64,000 nucleotides of DNA from Paramyrothecium sp. XJ0827 (GCA_020881915.1 JAJFPB010000004.1:3782001-3846000), one strand, 5' to 3'. Shown: positions 24,804 through 38,214, counted from the first letter of the stretch. A program made the numbers and translations. The notes: generated from the sequence alone by a model not told the origin.

Positions 24804-25879
24804 TGAGAGTTGCGGGCATCTTCGCATTTCTTGAGTACACCGAAGGTCTTTACTTGAATTCAGCTTTGAACAAGGCGTTTAGTGCAGCATTGTGGCATGG
24901 CGTCATATGAGTCTTGCACTCCTCGCGATTTAGGCGAGGTTCCATCTTACGTTTCTCCCGCAGTTACTGTATATACCAAGATAGCAGGAGAGCCTTAGCT
25001 TTCCTGTGCTAACTTCACTCGAATGCTTCGGCTCTAAATAGTTCAGCAGAGGGTAGTTTGCGGAAAATAAGGGTCGCACTGGCGTTGGAGGGAATAGTTA
25101 TATATTTACCAAATACCACCACACCTCGAATTGTTTGTAATTGTCCGAAATTTTCACTAGATCAGAAGCTTCGTTGCTCGGCGTAAGTTCGTGTATTTCT
25201 ACAAATGTCTAATTCCACATAGTGCATGCAAGATGCCAAAGGCCCAGCCCAAAACACCTATCCGTGTGGAACCCAGCCGAGCTCATGTAAAAAGAGGTTG
25301 GTTGTACTACAGCACAACCCGTAATCACGGCCACTCCCAATCCTATGCAAGGCAAAGGGGGGCCCCACAAGAATCTATGAGCAAAACAAACCGGCATAGG
25401 AATATTCTTGAGAGAAACAATCAGAGAGCGAGGGCAAGCAAGATCGCCTGGTCTCATAGCACCATACTCCTTTGAAACGCCTGAATAACAAAAGGTGAAG
25501 ACCTCTTCCGCGGTCCCTATGCGTGCGCCCGCTAAGCAATCGTCCGTGATTCGTAAGTGAAGAAGTGGGGAGGTCTCGGACCCCTAGTTTCCATGTACTC
25601 GGGACGACAACTTGGCCCGTAAGATGCCGTCCATTATATGTGACTAGTTTGGGTAGGATGCCCGGCAAATTCGATGTTGACGACGAGTCATGCTTCTACT
25701 CTGCATCGACGAGGATAGAGCAAGACTCAAGAAGATCCATGCAGACCAGGGGTTGAGACCCAGCTGCATCATGACTCCGGGGCCTCGTCAGGCATGTGCG
25801 ACGCCAAAAATGCTATGCATCGAGTAAATCCAGGTTCGGGTACCAAAAGTCTCATCCCTGCCCATACAGCAAGTCATGG
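24804..25879. other. Convergent 3' intergenic region (EXO1 / RBR ligase)
   Basis: About 1.1 kb between two stop codons. Only short chance frames are present, and I see nothing else in it. Confidence 0.65.
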
Positions 25880-27602
25880 TTAACGACGAGGGGCGGCCGC
25901 TGTTGATGGGGCTGCTGGTGCTGCAAGGTCTGCATTGAAAGTCCATTTTCCTATCAACTTGTTAGCGTTTACCATATCACCTAGGATAACGTGCTCAAGC
26001 TGTACCTTTCGTAAGTTTCTCTGCCGTGTCCTCCAATAAAATCAGTCTTCTCTGGTTGCAGTAGGACGTCTTGTCCATAATGTCCACCTTCAGTTTGGGG
26101 TCTGACAGCTCCTGAATGGGTTTCTCAAACATTTCGGACAGATTTTCAACAGCCATCTCCAAGTCCTTTTGGTTGTCCTCGAAAATCTCGGTCATGTTGT
26201 TCTTGGCGAGGTAGAATGCAAACGCATATGTCCACTTCAGGGTTTGTCTGCAGGTCTGCAGGGCCTGGGAAGCTGAATTGAGGTACTGGACCTCGATCCA
26301 CGACATGCCCGAAGCACTCTGGAGCTGCACCATCTTCTTCTCCGTCTTCTGCGCAATGTCCTTGTCCAGCTTGGCCGACTGCTCGTGGTTGGCGTAACGG
26401 TTATAATAATGCAAATACCTCTCGAGGGAGTTGCGGGACTTGGCTTGCGCATCTCGCGCCTCTGAGCCGCTCTTCTCCTCGAACCGGTTGCAATTATACC
26501 AACTAGTGCCGTGCTCCGACCACAAACCCATGCACATCCAGCAGAACTCATACTTGCACTTTCGACAAGTCATGTGATTACAACCACCGTTCTTCTCAAT
26601 CGTGGAGCTACACTTAGGGCACTCCTTCGTATTGGCGGAGATCCAGTTGGCTGTTTCCGAGTCATCTGCGCACTTCTTGAGCCATTTCTTGACCAAGCTG
26701 CAGGGGGCCGGTTGATGATCGGCATTCGGGCAGCCGAAACAGAACCTGAAGCCACAACGGCACTCCACTGTGGGAACGATCTTGTCGAGGTCCTTCTTCT
26801 TGACACCGCACTCGACGGCGTTGGGACAGTCGGGCGCTGGACACCACTTAAACGAATCCTTGTCCTCGACATATGTCCTGTTCAGAAGTTCATGGTAGCG
26901 GTCCGTCAAGTCGGCGGTGACAAGAAGATCAAGCGAGCGAGAATCTAGGATGCGGCCACAGCCATCCGCCGGACACTGAATTCTGGCGGCTTCACCCTCG
27001 TCCCGAATCTTCTGAGTGAGGTAGTGTTTGTAGCAGTCGACACAGTAGCGATGACCGCACTTCATGGCAAAGCTTTCAAGCCCTTCCTCATCTTCGCAGC
27101 AGATATCGCACATGAACCCTGGTATGACCTCGAGCTTGGGTAAGCTGGAGGAGCTGCTGCTGAGTCCGGCAGCCTCGAGAACCTTTTCCGGCTTGTCCAT
27201 GTAATCCTCGAGCAGGCGCTCCTTATTCCATCTGAAGTAACGGAGCATAATTGCGGCATCCTCCTTGCCCATGTCAAGAATCATGTTGACCTCGTTGATC
27301 ATCTCGTCCTGTTGGTGCTGGATATCTACAGGTTGGAACACCTTGAACGAGACGACATGCGCAGGCTTCTTTTTCTTATCGAGATCCTTGCCTGAGAGGC
27401 CGAAGTCGGGATCGGGTTCGTCGAACTCTTCGTCGTCAAAGTCTGCACACAAATGGGTCAGTATGGGAGATGTGGAAGATGGGATGGACTCGGGCAGCAG
27501 TGGAAACGTACCGTCAGGGCCAGACAACTGATCACCACTGTCATCCTGCATCAACTCATCGTCTGTCGACAAGGCCGACATGTATTCCTCTTCAGAATCC
27601 AT
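25880..27602 (-). CDS. Ariadne-type RBR E3 ubiquitin ligase (HEL1/ARIH1-like)
   Basis: Exons 27602..27512, 27442..26006 and 25950..25880 join to 532 residues. The frame is open further upstream but without ATG, and MDSEEEYMSALSTDDE is the family-type acidic start, so I begin at 27602. Order: a UBA-like segment (about 110-150), RING1 beginning CDICCEDEE, IBR (WCPAPDCPNAVEC, then CRCGFRFCFGC) and RING2 (ECPKCSSTIEKNGGCNHMTC), where the predicted catalytic cysteine is about 318. The helical Ariadne domain follows (LERYLHYYNRYANHEQSAKL). The final 71-base exon gives KWTFNADL, the expected end of the family, whereas reading into the intron stops early. The first intron (69 bases) is stop-free and a multiple of three. 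The enzyme transfers ubiquitin through a thioester and in other organisms works with neddylated cullins. Confidence 0.93.
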
Positions 27603-29267
27603 CCCAACGCTAGCGGTGGTCACTGGCGTAGGAGGTGCGGCGGGTGGCGTGGCGGCTGAGGCGACGACCTTCTTGCTCGGGAGGTCTTCTCTAGTGACGG
27701 AGGTGATCGTCGCCTCAGCAGCCTTCCTCTTCCTCGTGATGGGAGGAATTGTGACGGCTACGGACAAGCAGTGGGGGGTGCAGAAGCAAGTGCTCTGCCC
27801 AGGTTGGATGAAGAGACGTGGTGAAGCTGGGACGGCAGCGGTCAGGTTGTGGGATGAGGCTGATAGTGAGGGGCAGCGATGCTGGGTGTTGGCGGGCAGG
27901 CGGGCGATAGCGGCGGCAAACGACGGTATCTACAACCCCAAAAAGCGCGGCTGTGGTGACGACTAGAGCCGGAGAAGGGATTTGCGGTCACGCACTGTAG
28001 TTGGTCATGCGTGGGGGAGAGGAACGAAACGGGAAAAAGAAGTAGTTGGTGAGGAGGCCCAGCCTTTTGGGGGTTAGAAGAAGCGAGCAGAGAATGACAT
28101 TGGAGAGACAACCGGCTGACTGATTCGAGCCATGACTACATCGACGGGAGGCGGCCTTGGCGACTTCGAACCCAGGTTGCGGTACAGCTGCCTGAGCGTG
28201 CGCCCCTGCCTCGCCTCAGGTACCCCCTACCTGCGCCCAGTGCCCTGGTGTGCAGCGGACGGGTCCGGGCTGCTACCTTACGCTACCGTACCCTTTGGTT
28301 AGCCTGCTAGGCTACCGCGGGCCAGTCGGCGCGGACTTTCTTCGGCGCCGAGATCCTGGGCTCGCTGAGGTAACCGAACCAACCGGCCAATCAAAGTAAT
28401 GAGGTCAGGGTCGAGACTCTCCTTGCTTTCTGCACCTAACACACCTGATGCAATCATTTGACCGCTCCATCCTGTCTATTTTACACAGTACAAATCTCTC
28501 ATGATCATCTAGTTGATAGTACGTAGGATTCTGTTGGTGGTTTTGGGGGGTCTCGCCAAGTGGCAAACAGTGCCCCGTTTCTTATAAAGGCCCCTCTTAT
28601 TGCACATGGCTTATACAGGCACTGTAGCCTAAGATGCCTCTGCAAAAGGCGAGCACCCAAAAACGCGAAGCGCAAATCAAGTAGCTACTAATCAGCTTGG
28701 ACTTTGAAAAAAGTTTAAATATCGGCGAGTTTCCTAAGATAATATTCACATCATTTACATTGTTTTAATTCGAATATAATATACATTCAAGTAGGAGTGG
28801 CAATTTGTAGTACCTTGTATTCCATAGAGAATTCCTGTTTTGGGTATCACTCATATTGCCAACCGTTTGCTCAAGGTAGCGGCAGATAGCCCACAGTCCC
28901 TCATTTACCATTTAGAAGTGTGAGCCTGGTTTATATGTGAAGACAATCCTCCTTTCAACAGTTTCCGATCGATGCCCTCGGTTGTATCAGGCAAGGCGAG
29001 CTCCTTGAGGCTAAATGACAACCCAACTGGTATTTGTGCCTAGCACAAATGAACTTGGCACGGTTGATCAAATCAGTCACAAACACGGCCTCGTTTTGAC
29101 CTGCTTGTTCGAGTAAAGGAAGCACCCGATCGAATTGAGCCTTGATTGGTAGCTTCACAGCTAGTACGATACATTTCACGAATCTCTCTCACTGGTGAGG
29201 AACGAGCACCATGTTGGGAAACGCAGTATGGTTCTGGCTACTACTATGTGGGTTGCAAATTGTGCAT
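27603..29267. other. Intergenic region between the RBR ligase and peroxiredoxin genes
   Basis: This region holds the ligase promoter and the peroxiredoxin 3' flank, as both genes are on the minus strand. About 28690-28800 is AT-rich. Only short chance frames are present and I see no gene. Confidence 0.6.
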
Positions 29268-30023
29268 CTAGCCCAGAACCTTGTCGGCCAACGTAGCTAC
29301 ATGACCGGTGGTATTAGCATTTCATATTGGCCCATGAGCACATAGGAGGGAGCATTGGGTCTTACCATTGGCACCGGTGTGGTCAGGTTCTGTGTGAGCC
29401 GCAGCAACCTTGCCGTCCTCAATCTTGAGAGCGAACCGCTGGCTCCTAGTGTTACCAAAGATGGCCTTGCCTCCATCCCATTCGAGTTCAAGCGCCTTGG
29501 ACAGCTCTCCGTTTGGGTCGGCAACGAAGCGAATCTGGCGATAACTTTCGTTAGCCGGTAGCATGGGTACAAGGCTCATGCCCGCATAAACTTACCCCAG
29601 TCTCCTCAGCCGGGTCGAGCTGTGTGTGCCACGCCTTCATGCTTCGATGGGATGTTTGGTCAGCCAAGAGCTCCTTCCGGGTCCTTGCACTCGATAACAT
29701 GCCGCTAACACTCACACGAAGGGGTCGTTCACTGCCACCACGAAGACCTGGCCAGCCTGCTTCAGACCTGGGTGATTGATGTAAGAGGGAATGTGAGTAG
29801 CCGAGCAGGTGCCCGTAAATGCGCCGGGCACACCAATGATGTAGCCATTGGCAGCCTTGAATTCCTCGGCAAGGTTGACTTTGTCGGAGGCCGAGCCTTC
29901 GAACAGCTCAACGCTAGGCACCTCGTCGCCCACCTTGACTAGAGCTCGGGGCGTGGAGTGGAAGCTCCGGGCCACGCTGGGCCGGGCGATGGCGACGCGA
30001 CGAGAGAGAGCTCGGAAAGCCAT
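29268..30023 (-). CDS. Type II (Prx5-like) peroxiredoxin, probably mitochondrial, one cysteine
   Basis: Exons 30023..29716, 29641..29596, 29534..29366 and 29296..29268 join to 183 residues. The start MAFRALSRRVAIARPSVARS is a mitochondrial-type presequence. The active-site motif PGAFTGTCSATHIPSYI gives the peroxidatic Cys73, with the usual Thr70 three residues before it. NDPFVMKAW, split across intron 1, and FVADPNGELSKALEL are typical of the Prx5/Ahp1 group. The joined protein has no other cysteine, so no internal resolving cysteine exists and a 1-Cys mechanism (reduction by glutathione or thioredoxin) is inferred. It reduces hydrogen peroxide and organic hydroperoxides. The last exon is only 29 bases and yields the end ATLADKVLG. 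Confidence 0.93.
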
Positions 30024-32497
30024 TGTGAGCTTTGGGGGATCAGACAGCCGTGGTTGATGTGTATGGAGAGTGGGTGAGAGATGTCGTCGTTGGCGAGTGA
30101 AGGAAGGACGGGCGGTGGTTACGTGCAGGGGAGAGCTCAATCCGAATGTCAACAGCAAGGTTGCTCCATAAGTCAAAGTACGGGTAGCTGAGCACAACAT
30201 TACATCACCAATGGCGAGCTTGACGAATGCGCCTACCCTGTACCTTTCCGTCTCAGCCGATTCTCTTCAAGCCAGCTTTGTACTTCGGCTCAGTGGCAAC
30301 AGCGTCCAATTGATCCATTTTCTCTAGTTGAATTTGTCTGCTGCTTCTCCGGCCTTGATAGGGTATGAATGTCGGAGGTGCGGCTTATCCACATGTTCGT
30401 ACTTTTGGAATGAGTATTTTGAGTCTTGGACCCGAGGTGGTGTCGTGATACAACCCTCGGACAACGACAATTCATTGAGATCAAGCAATATCGCCAAATG
30501 CCTCAATAGCAATCCCTTGTCGTCTGGTTGTACACCGAGGTAGAACAAATTGTACCGCCCCATTACATGGCAATCGTCCCCTACACTAGCCACTCGGTAA
30601 AGCCACAGAGGATACCAACGTGTAGCGCAGGACCAATAGTGCATGAACAGTAACATCCATCTGATACTCCAGGACCCGAGCGCTCACATCAACCTGCGGC
30701 AGTGCCGTGCGTTGTATCAAGTCCGTTCCAGCCGGCAGATCAGGCATGAGATGTGGATACATTTACTGGCTGATGATGTTCACCCGGACAAATTCCTGGT
30801 CAAGTCCCAGCTAAAAAAAGAAATAGCATATCGGAGCAAAAGTCGCACACGTCCCAGAACCGGACATGGAATGCCCTCCTCGACGTGCATCCACCCACCG
30901 AACCCTGCTTGAAGTGAGTTTCCAGGCGACGCCGGTCTTCAAATGTCCTTGACGACAGTCATCATCGATTGTGTTATATTAAGGCAAGGAAATGCATCTA
31001 ATTTGCATTGTTTTGAAGAGCACTGATTGGCTCCAGAGCGACGTAAGATCAGGAGGTGAATAAACCAACGTGTCTGTCACTTTACCATTCGATGCATCAT
31101 CCCAACAATCGGGATTGGCAGTGACCATGGTATGAGAACAATGTGGGTAAACGCCGTCTGAGCCATCAAGCCCGAACGCTATAGCTACATGCTCTACGCC
31201 AGCGCTTTGACCGGCTCCCCATTGTAGGCGAACTGACGGTTTGGTTTCGGGTACAACTGACCTGTCAGAAACGACGACCTGCTGGTGGCGCGAATAGGCT
31301 GGCTGATACGAGGACACATTGACGGCCCGATGGACTGGCATTGACGTTGGCACCGGATTGAGTGGGCTGAGCCATCGTGAATTCCGCCCCAGGCGACTTG
31401 CCTCGGATAAATGCCAACTTACAACAATCAGAGATTGACAGTTGGTGGCCGGAATGTGATGCACGTGATGTCGGAGCATACCAGTTAGACCAATATTGCG
31501 TCCAAAGACTTCCCGGCCCTGCCAACCCATATGCCGTCGCAACAGTCCATGGTTCCACGGAAGGCGAGGTTTGGCTGCATCTGACTTCGCTACACCGGAG
31601 AGACGGCCGATAAAGGAGCACAGACTCGTGCTGTGCGCACGAGCAAAAGGAAATGAGGAGGATGAAGTAATGAAAAGATGGTGGGCTAGATGACGGCAGT
31701 GTATGGTTCCCAAAGGTCCCTGCCAACTTGCCACACACACAAGCTACTGATGGCTAACAGTTATCTAGTTTCCTATTGCCAGGCAAGGAAAAAAAAAACG
31801 ATATTGCCAAGGTCGAAACCAGGGTGTGGAGGCTGCAAGGTCTGTGTGTTGGTGGGGAAACTTCGCCATCGTGGTTCCGAGATATCGCATGGCAGTCTTA
31901 GCGCCAGGGGCAGAGCTGCACCAAGAAAGGGGCATGCACGGTGATGACAATGGATTGGGGTTAAACGAGTGGATGCATTGGGTCATGAGTTCATGGGGTC
32001 CGGTAGTCGATCGCTGTCACCAACGTCTTGAAAATTTCCCACTCCTATCGCGTCGGAACAGCAAGGCGACCACTTCTCTCGGCGCTGGTCCGTCCTCCAT
32101 CTTGATGCTGTTCGCTTGGCCATGAATCTACATATGAACGAAAGCCACGAACTGCCAGGGGGACCAACTGCCGCTCGTGCCAAGAAGAGGCCGAGCGCTG
32201 GCAGAAGCAAGGAGCTGACTGTGCTCGACCTTAAAAAGCAAAATATCTCGCGCTTCGAGCCCAAGCGCAGATGCTCACTCATCACACGAATCCTCATCAA
32301 CGTAACCCAGTGGTCGGTTTCCTGAACTGAACAGCCACAGAATACCAAAGTCACAGAACTAGTCGCCCCCCCTCGCATGATCGCGCGGGGACCCTAGCGG
32401 TGACCCGTCAGGGCGCTTTGCGCAATCTGGATTAGCACCTTTTGCGGGCGTTGGTTGACGATCGTCAGCTGTAGTTCGCTGTCGAAAGCGATTAGGG

Positions 32498-32521
32498 AAA
32501 AAAAGAAAAAGAAAAAGAAAA
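32498..32521. repeat. A-rich GAAAAA repeat
   Basis: Tandem GAAAAA-like units in intergenic DNA. Confidence 0.85.
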
Positions 32522-34191
32522 CCTGTTAAACCCGGTCCTTATCATGGCTGGTATCGAGAGCCAATGCACGGCGGTGTCCAACAAGCCTGGGTCCGTGAAG
32601 TGGTAAACCTGGAAAATCTCCGAATGAGAAGGATGAGATATGCCGTAGCCTTACTATGGGTTGCAGGTGGTTTCAATTAGGTACCTCACCTCTTGACCTG
32701 GCACGAGAGGCGCAGTTCTGATATGGTGTCCAACTGCCCAACGAGACCGGTAACAGGCAAGAAGTTGCATAGAAGAACCTGAAACGACAACAACTCAAAG
32801 AGGCACGTAAATCGCAATTCTCGAAATGGGACCTCGAAACATCCCTCACACCCCTCCACCTCCGATTGGAGCTGCCAAGACAAGGTGGACGGCGTACCGC
32901 AATCGGGAGGAATACTTGAGTACTGGACGAAAAGGACTCTGTTCGCAAGGTGCTCCTCGTTAAGTGTACCTGCAGGGTACTTGCGCCCGCCAAATGAAGC
33001 GAGGAACCAAGACAATCAATTCACCAACTCTTGCGGCCGCAAGTAGATAGCGTACAAAGGAATAACTCTGGTATCAAGTCTGATGACACCGGCAGGGATG
33101 AAAAGATACCGTTGACTCTATGAACGTAGTCCACTTGAAAATGTTCGTTTCTTTTTGAGGCAGCCTTTGATTGAATAGGACCTAGGTACCTCCTATACTA
33201 CCGTAAAGGTACCTAATACCCCTTGAAAGCTGGCGCTCTGGTGATGATGAACGAGTAGGTGTGTCTAACTGCTCCCGTGGGGTCTCAGATACAAATGTGC
33301 TCAGTCAGTTACTGTCGCCACGGGTACCATGAGTGCTCCCAATTTGGTCGCCGGCGCTTCCCATTAAACTCCTGACACCAATACCAAACGGTACGCCAAA
33401 TAAGAGTGAGGGTCCAAGTCCACCCGAGGTAGCGCGCCAGAAGCATCCGAGTACCCTTACCGTACCTTGTCCTTTTCCCATTCCGTGTGCTGTGCCCCCG
33501 CTCCGCTCGTCCATCCACATGGCACCCTACCTTGGCTTTCCTTACGCCCTCTTCCGCTCCCTCGTGTGGCCATATCGTCCATGTTTGACCTGGATGAGGT
33601 CAATCACCGTCTGCTTTCGATATAGCGAGACGGTTAGCACGCGCCAATCCTGTGCCTGTCGCTGATCTTCATCCAGGCGCCGCTCCTCCCCCTCTCTCGC
33701 GCCTCCTTCTTGCGTCTTGTTGTTTTCTTTCTTTCTTCTACCTACGCCCGCCCTGCCCTGTCTTGTCCTGCACACAGCAGCGCAGAGCCAGCAGCAACCC
33801 GTCCGCATAATAGCTCGGCCCCCCCTAATTCCACGTCTCACCCTCCGAAAACCAAAAAAAGGGATTCTCGAACTCGGTCAGACACGAGCCACGGGCCAAC
33901 GCAAAACACGCACGCCTTTCCTATCTCGTGCCCCTCAATTAACACAAATTTAAGTTACAGTACCTTTTGGTCCTGAAGCCCGCGGCTGCCGTTGGAAGCC
34001 TGTCCCCTGCACTCTGAAACACTCTTCTGGGGCGCACGACTGCGCGACACCACCGCACTGGAGCCAGCCCTCTCCACAGGCGCACTTTGTTTTATCTTTC
34101 CCGCCCGCCCTTCCAGACTGCAAGTCCCTGAGCCGGGTCTAGCTCTGGAACTGCCGTGGGTCGGGGTCGACACCAATTTGTGGCTTTCGCT

Positions 34192-34216
34192 TCTGCCTCT
34201 GCCTCTGCCTCTGCCT
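34192..34216. repeat. TCTGCC hexanucleotide microsatellite
   Basis: Four TCTGCC units in the pyrimidine-rich DNA upstream of RasGAP. It is probably within or near the untranslated leader. Confidence 0.85.
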
Positions 34217-34621
34217 CCCGCCTCTGCCGCTGCCAACCCTCTCCCAATTTGCGCCCGTGTTGCACCCAATACCAACACATCCGCATCTCCCAGCAACCAC
34301 GATTCCGTCCATTTCATCCATCGCCCGCCGCTTTACGCTCTGCACTTTGCGTTGGTTAGGAAACCTAGTACACGCAACTGCATCATCCCCGCTCCTTGTC
34401 CTCGGCCAATCCGTCCTGTCCTTCCTGTCCGTCGCCCTGGCTTCTGCGCCCGTATCTTAGAACACAACGCCGCTCCACGCACACAATCGCCTCTCGAAAC
34501 TTCTTGTTGGATCACTGGGCGAATACGATAACTCTACTCCGGACGTTGAGCGACCCTCTTATCAGGTCGTGAGGCCCAGGAGGCTGGAAAACCTCACACC
34601 CGTCTGTCGCGACCGGTGATC

Positions 34622-37201
34622 ATGTCCGTCATGTTACAAACGCCTTCTCGAGCTTCCACCGCATCCTCCTCCTCCTTCCAACCCCTGACGCGACAAAACA
34701 CCATGTCGTCCGTCGATGGCTCGCGCTCGGCGCGCCAGTCGAAGCGCTATTCCATGTCCGCGCTGTACATGTCCATGTCAGCGAACGAGGGCGATCTACA
34801 GATCGAAGACGAACTTGCTAAAGGTATGAGTTGTAGCGAGGATTCATTCGTCTGTTTGGCAACCCCGATGCTAACTAGATCATTTGCTCCTTTCAGCACA
34901 AAAGATACTCCGCGAACTAAAGTCCAAGATCTCCTCTCAGTCTAAGAAGAATTTCGTTCTGGAGAAAGACGTGCGCTATCTTGATTCACGAATTGCCTTG
35001 CTCATTCAGAACCGCATGGCGTTGGAGGAGGTACGTTTCAGAAGAGGCCACTCTCTTACGGACCCAGCTAACTTGTGGTGTTATAGCAAAACGAAGTCGC
35101 TAGCCATCTTGAAGACGCCACGGACATGCAAGAGGGCTTCTTCCCCAACGACGACAAGACTCAGAAGTATGGCAACCTCATGTTCCTTCTTCAGTCGGAG
35201 CCCAGACACATTGCGCACCTTTGCAGACTGGTGTCCATGGCCGAGATCGATTCGCTGCTGCAAACGGTTATGTTCACAATCTACGGAAACCAATACGAAA
35301 GCCGTGAAGAACATTTGCTCCTGACCATGTTCCAAGTAAGCGTTGCAGTTTCCACCGTTGGCTGTGAACCGTATATACTGACTGCCATACTAGTCTGTTC
35401 TCACCTATCAATTCGACACGACTCCCGATTACTCCTCCCTGCTCCGAGCTAACACCCCCGTTTCGCGAATGATGACCACCTACACTCGGCGAGGTCCCGG
35501 CCAAAGCTTTCTTCGGTCTGTGTTGGCTGATAGGATCAACAGCCTGATTGAGCTACAGGATCTGGATCTCGAAATCAACCCATTGAAAGTCTACGAGCGC
35601 ATGGTCGAGCAGATCGAGGAGGATACTGGCCAACTACCCCCGTCGCTGCCTAAGGGTATTACCGCGGAGCAGGCGGCCGAAAACGCACAGGTGCAAGCCA
35701 TCATTGAGCCGCGACTTACCATGCTCACAGAGATTGCAAACGGATTTGTGACGACAATTATTGAAGGACTTGAGGAAGCGCCCTATGGAATTCGATGGAT
35801 CTGCAAGCAGATCCGAAGCTTGACGAAGCGCAAGTATCCGGATGCCAATGATCAAGTCATCTGCACTTTGATCGGCGGTTTTTTCTTCCTGCGATTCATC
35901 AACCCAGCTATCGTTACGCCCAAGTCGTATATGCTCATCGATGGCACCCCTGCCGAACGTCCTCGAAGGACCCTCACATACATTGCTAAGATGCTCCAGA
36001 ATCTGGCCAACAAGCCTTCTTATGCCAAAGAGCCGTACATGGCCAAGCTCCAACCATTCGTCCAGCAAAACAAGGACAGAATCAACAAGTTCATGCTCGA
36101 CCTTTGTGAAGTGCAGGATTTCTACGAGAGTTTGGAGATGGATAATTATGTTGCTCTTTCCAAGAAGGACCTCGAGCTCGACATCACTTTGAATGAAATT
36201 TACGCGATGCACGCCCTTATTGAGAAGCACCATGGAGAGCTTTACAAGGACGAGAACTCTCATCTTGGCATCATGATGTCTGAGCTGGGCGCCGCTCCTC
36301 CTCAGGTTCCGCGCAAAGAGAACAAGGTCATCAACCTGCCATTGTTTAGCAGATGGGAGACGGCGATTGACGACCTGACGGCGGCACTGGATATCACGCA
36401 GGAAGAGGTTTTCTTTATGGAAGCTAAATCTATCTTTGTGCAGATCATGCGATCTATACCTCAAAACAGCCCGGTGGCGCGACGACCACTGCGGCTCGAG
36501 CGTATTGCCGACGCCGCGGCCACTAGTCGAAACGACGCTGTGATGGTGCGGAAAGGCATCCGCGCCATGGAACTGCTCTCGCAGCTCCAGGAGCTAGGTG
36601 TCCTTGACAAGGGCGACCATTTCGGCCTGTTGAGGGACGAAGTCGAACAGGAACTTCAGCACCTCGGCTCTTTGAAGGAGGGTGTACTCAGCGAGACGCT
36701 GAAGCTCGAAGAAGTCTACAAAACGATTCGTGACCACAACACCTATCTCGTTGGCCAGCTGGACACATACAAGAGCTACCTGCACAATGTCCGGTCGCAG
36801 AGCGAGGGCACCAAGAGGAAGCAGCAAAAGCAACAGGTGCTTGGGCCCTACAAATTCACCCACCAGCAACTCGAGAAGGAGGGCGTCATCCAGAAGAGTA
36901 ATGTTCCCGACAACCGCCGGGCAAGCATATACTTCAACTTTACCAGCCCGCTGCCTGGAACCTTTGTTATCTCTCTGCATTACAAGGGTAAGCTATGCGA
37001 TCTCCCACCAATATCTAATGAAACTAACCATGTGATCCAGGCCGCAATCGAGGGCTTCTGGAGCTTGACCTCAAGCTGGATGACCTGCTTGAAATGCAAA
37101 AAGACAACCAAGATGAGCTTGACCTCGAATACGTCCAATTCAACGTGCCCAAGGTCCTGGCGCTGCTTAACAAGCGGTTCGCTCGGAAGAAGGGCTGGTA
37201 A
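34622..37201 (+). CDS. Ras GTPase-activating protein (Gap1/IQGAP-related RasGAP with RasGAP_C)
   Basis: Exons 34622..34823, 34897..35030, 35087..35335, 35394..36987 and 37041..37201 join to 779 residues. The Ser-rich N-terminus is followed by a coiled-coil-like segment ([18 protein letters not shown]) and the RasGAP domain (about 150-460). Arg213 in [12 protein letters not shown] aligns with the arginine finger, and [12 protein letters not shown] is the family FLR motif. The C-terminal half (from about 560) matches the RasGAP_C region shared with IQGAPs, ending FARKKGW. There are no IQ motifs or calponin domain, so it resembles Schizosaccharomyces pombe Gap1 rather than an IQGAP scaffold. The protein should switch off Ras at the plasma membrane. 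The last exon is proven by the RasGAP_C continuation [17 protein letters not shown]. Confidence 0.93.
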
Positions 37202-38214
37202 GGGTTCAACGCTCCCTCGGTTGCACCTTTTAATCTGCTCACCGAATCAAAGAAATCTTGCGCTCATATTACCCCATGTACCATCAAACCTTGTCGAGGG
37301 GAACCTCTCTGGCGTTGCGGAGCACTGATATACCACGGAAGCCCTTTTTATGTTTCTCTTCTTTCGCCTTGCATCTGATATCAGTCCGACTCGGGATCCT
37401 AAGAATCATCTTGCCTTAAATTCTCCTATGGGCAAAGCTGGTGGCCTGTGGTAATTCATGGTTCACCGCAATCAACAAACATATGCATACAAACACACGA
37501 ACCTGGTAATATTGGGGGGAGGAGGAAGGGGAAGAGGTATCCGTGTCAGGTGTTGGGGAGACGAGGATGGAGGAGGAAGGGGAAGGGGGAGGAAAGGAGT
37601 ATGTTGTTTGTTCATCGGCTGGTCCGTCGTTTCGAGTTTACTTTTGCCGACTGCTGAGCTGGCCGTCTGCTCTGAGAGTGAAGGTTTGTACGTTGTCTTT
37701 GTTGGGAAGCCAGAGGAGGGAAGCTTCAGGGAGAACGAGCACTGCATTTCGACTTGTTTGTTTCGTGTTTAATTCTGGATGAGTGGTGATGCTTAATGAT
37801 GAAGAAATCTACTACTGCTACTGCCGTGCCGCGTCATGCCGCAAGATGTGACACTTGATAGATTCCACTTGCTACCTGGGTAATTTGGATGTCGCACTTT
37901 GGAGATACTGCATGCTTTTGAATGGTCTTTGTGATACGCGACCTCGACTTCCACGCGGGAGTACGCGCGCGAGACAGTAATACTAAACTACACAGAAAAG
38001 TCTCAACCGTCAAATCCCGAGCCCATGCACAAGGTCTACCTAACCCCCCCCTTTACAACAGAGCACTTGTCCCAACGCCGTCGAAAATGCGGTGACCAAC
38101 AAAAGAAAGGGACAATCCCAGGTATCCAGTCCATGAAAAGTTCCCATATGTGAGTATAACAAAACAACCCGGCCCCCGAACCATGGAAAAGGACCTCTGC
38201 GAGTTCCTGTCTTC
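37202..38214. other. Convergent 3' intergenic region (RasGAP / RNA14)
   Basis: About 1 kb with GGA-rich low complexity near 37515-37600. I see no gene in it. Confidence 0.65.

Larger units (their letters stand above)
30024..34621. other. 4.6-kb intergenic region, divergent peroxiredoxin / RasGAP
   Basis: No supportable gene. The overlapping minus frames around 30979-31740 start at non-ATG codons and show no domain. From about 33600 to the RasGAP start the DNA is strongly pyrimidine-rich and contains a TCTGCC repeat, which suggests promoter and long leader sequence for RasGAP. Confidence 0.6.

Noticed and set aside
27603..27767. 55-residue N-terminal extension of the RBR ligase
   Set aside because: The extension has no ATG, and the acidic start MDSEEEY fits the family.
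30979..31740. 253-residue open frame on the minus strand, overlapped by a second frame
   Set aside because: Non-ATG start, no recognisable fold, and two frames open over the same DNA, which points to low stop-codon density rather than a gene.
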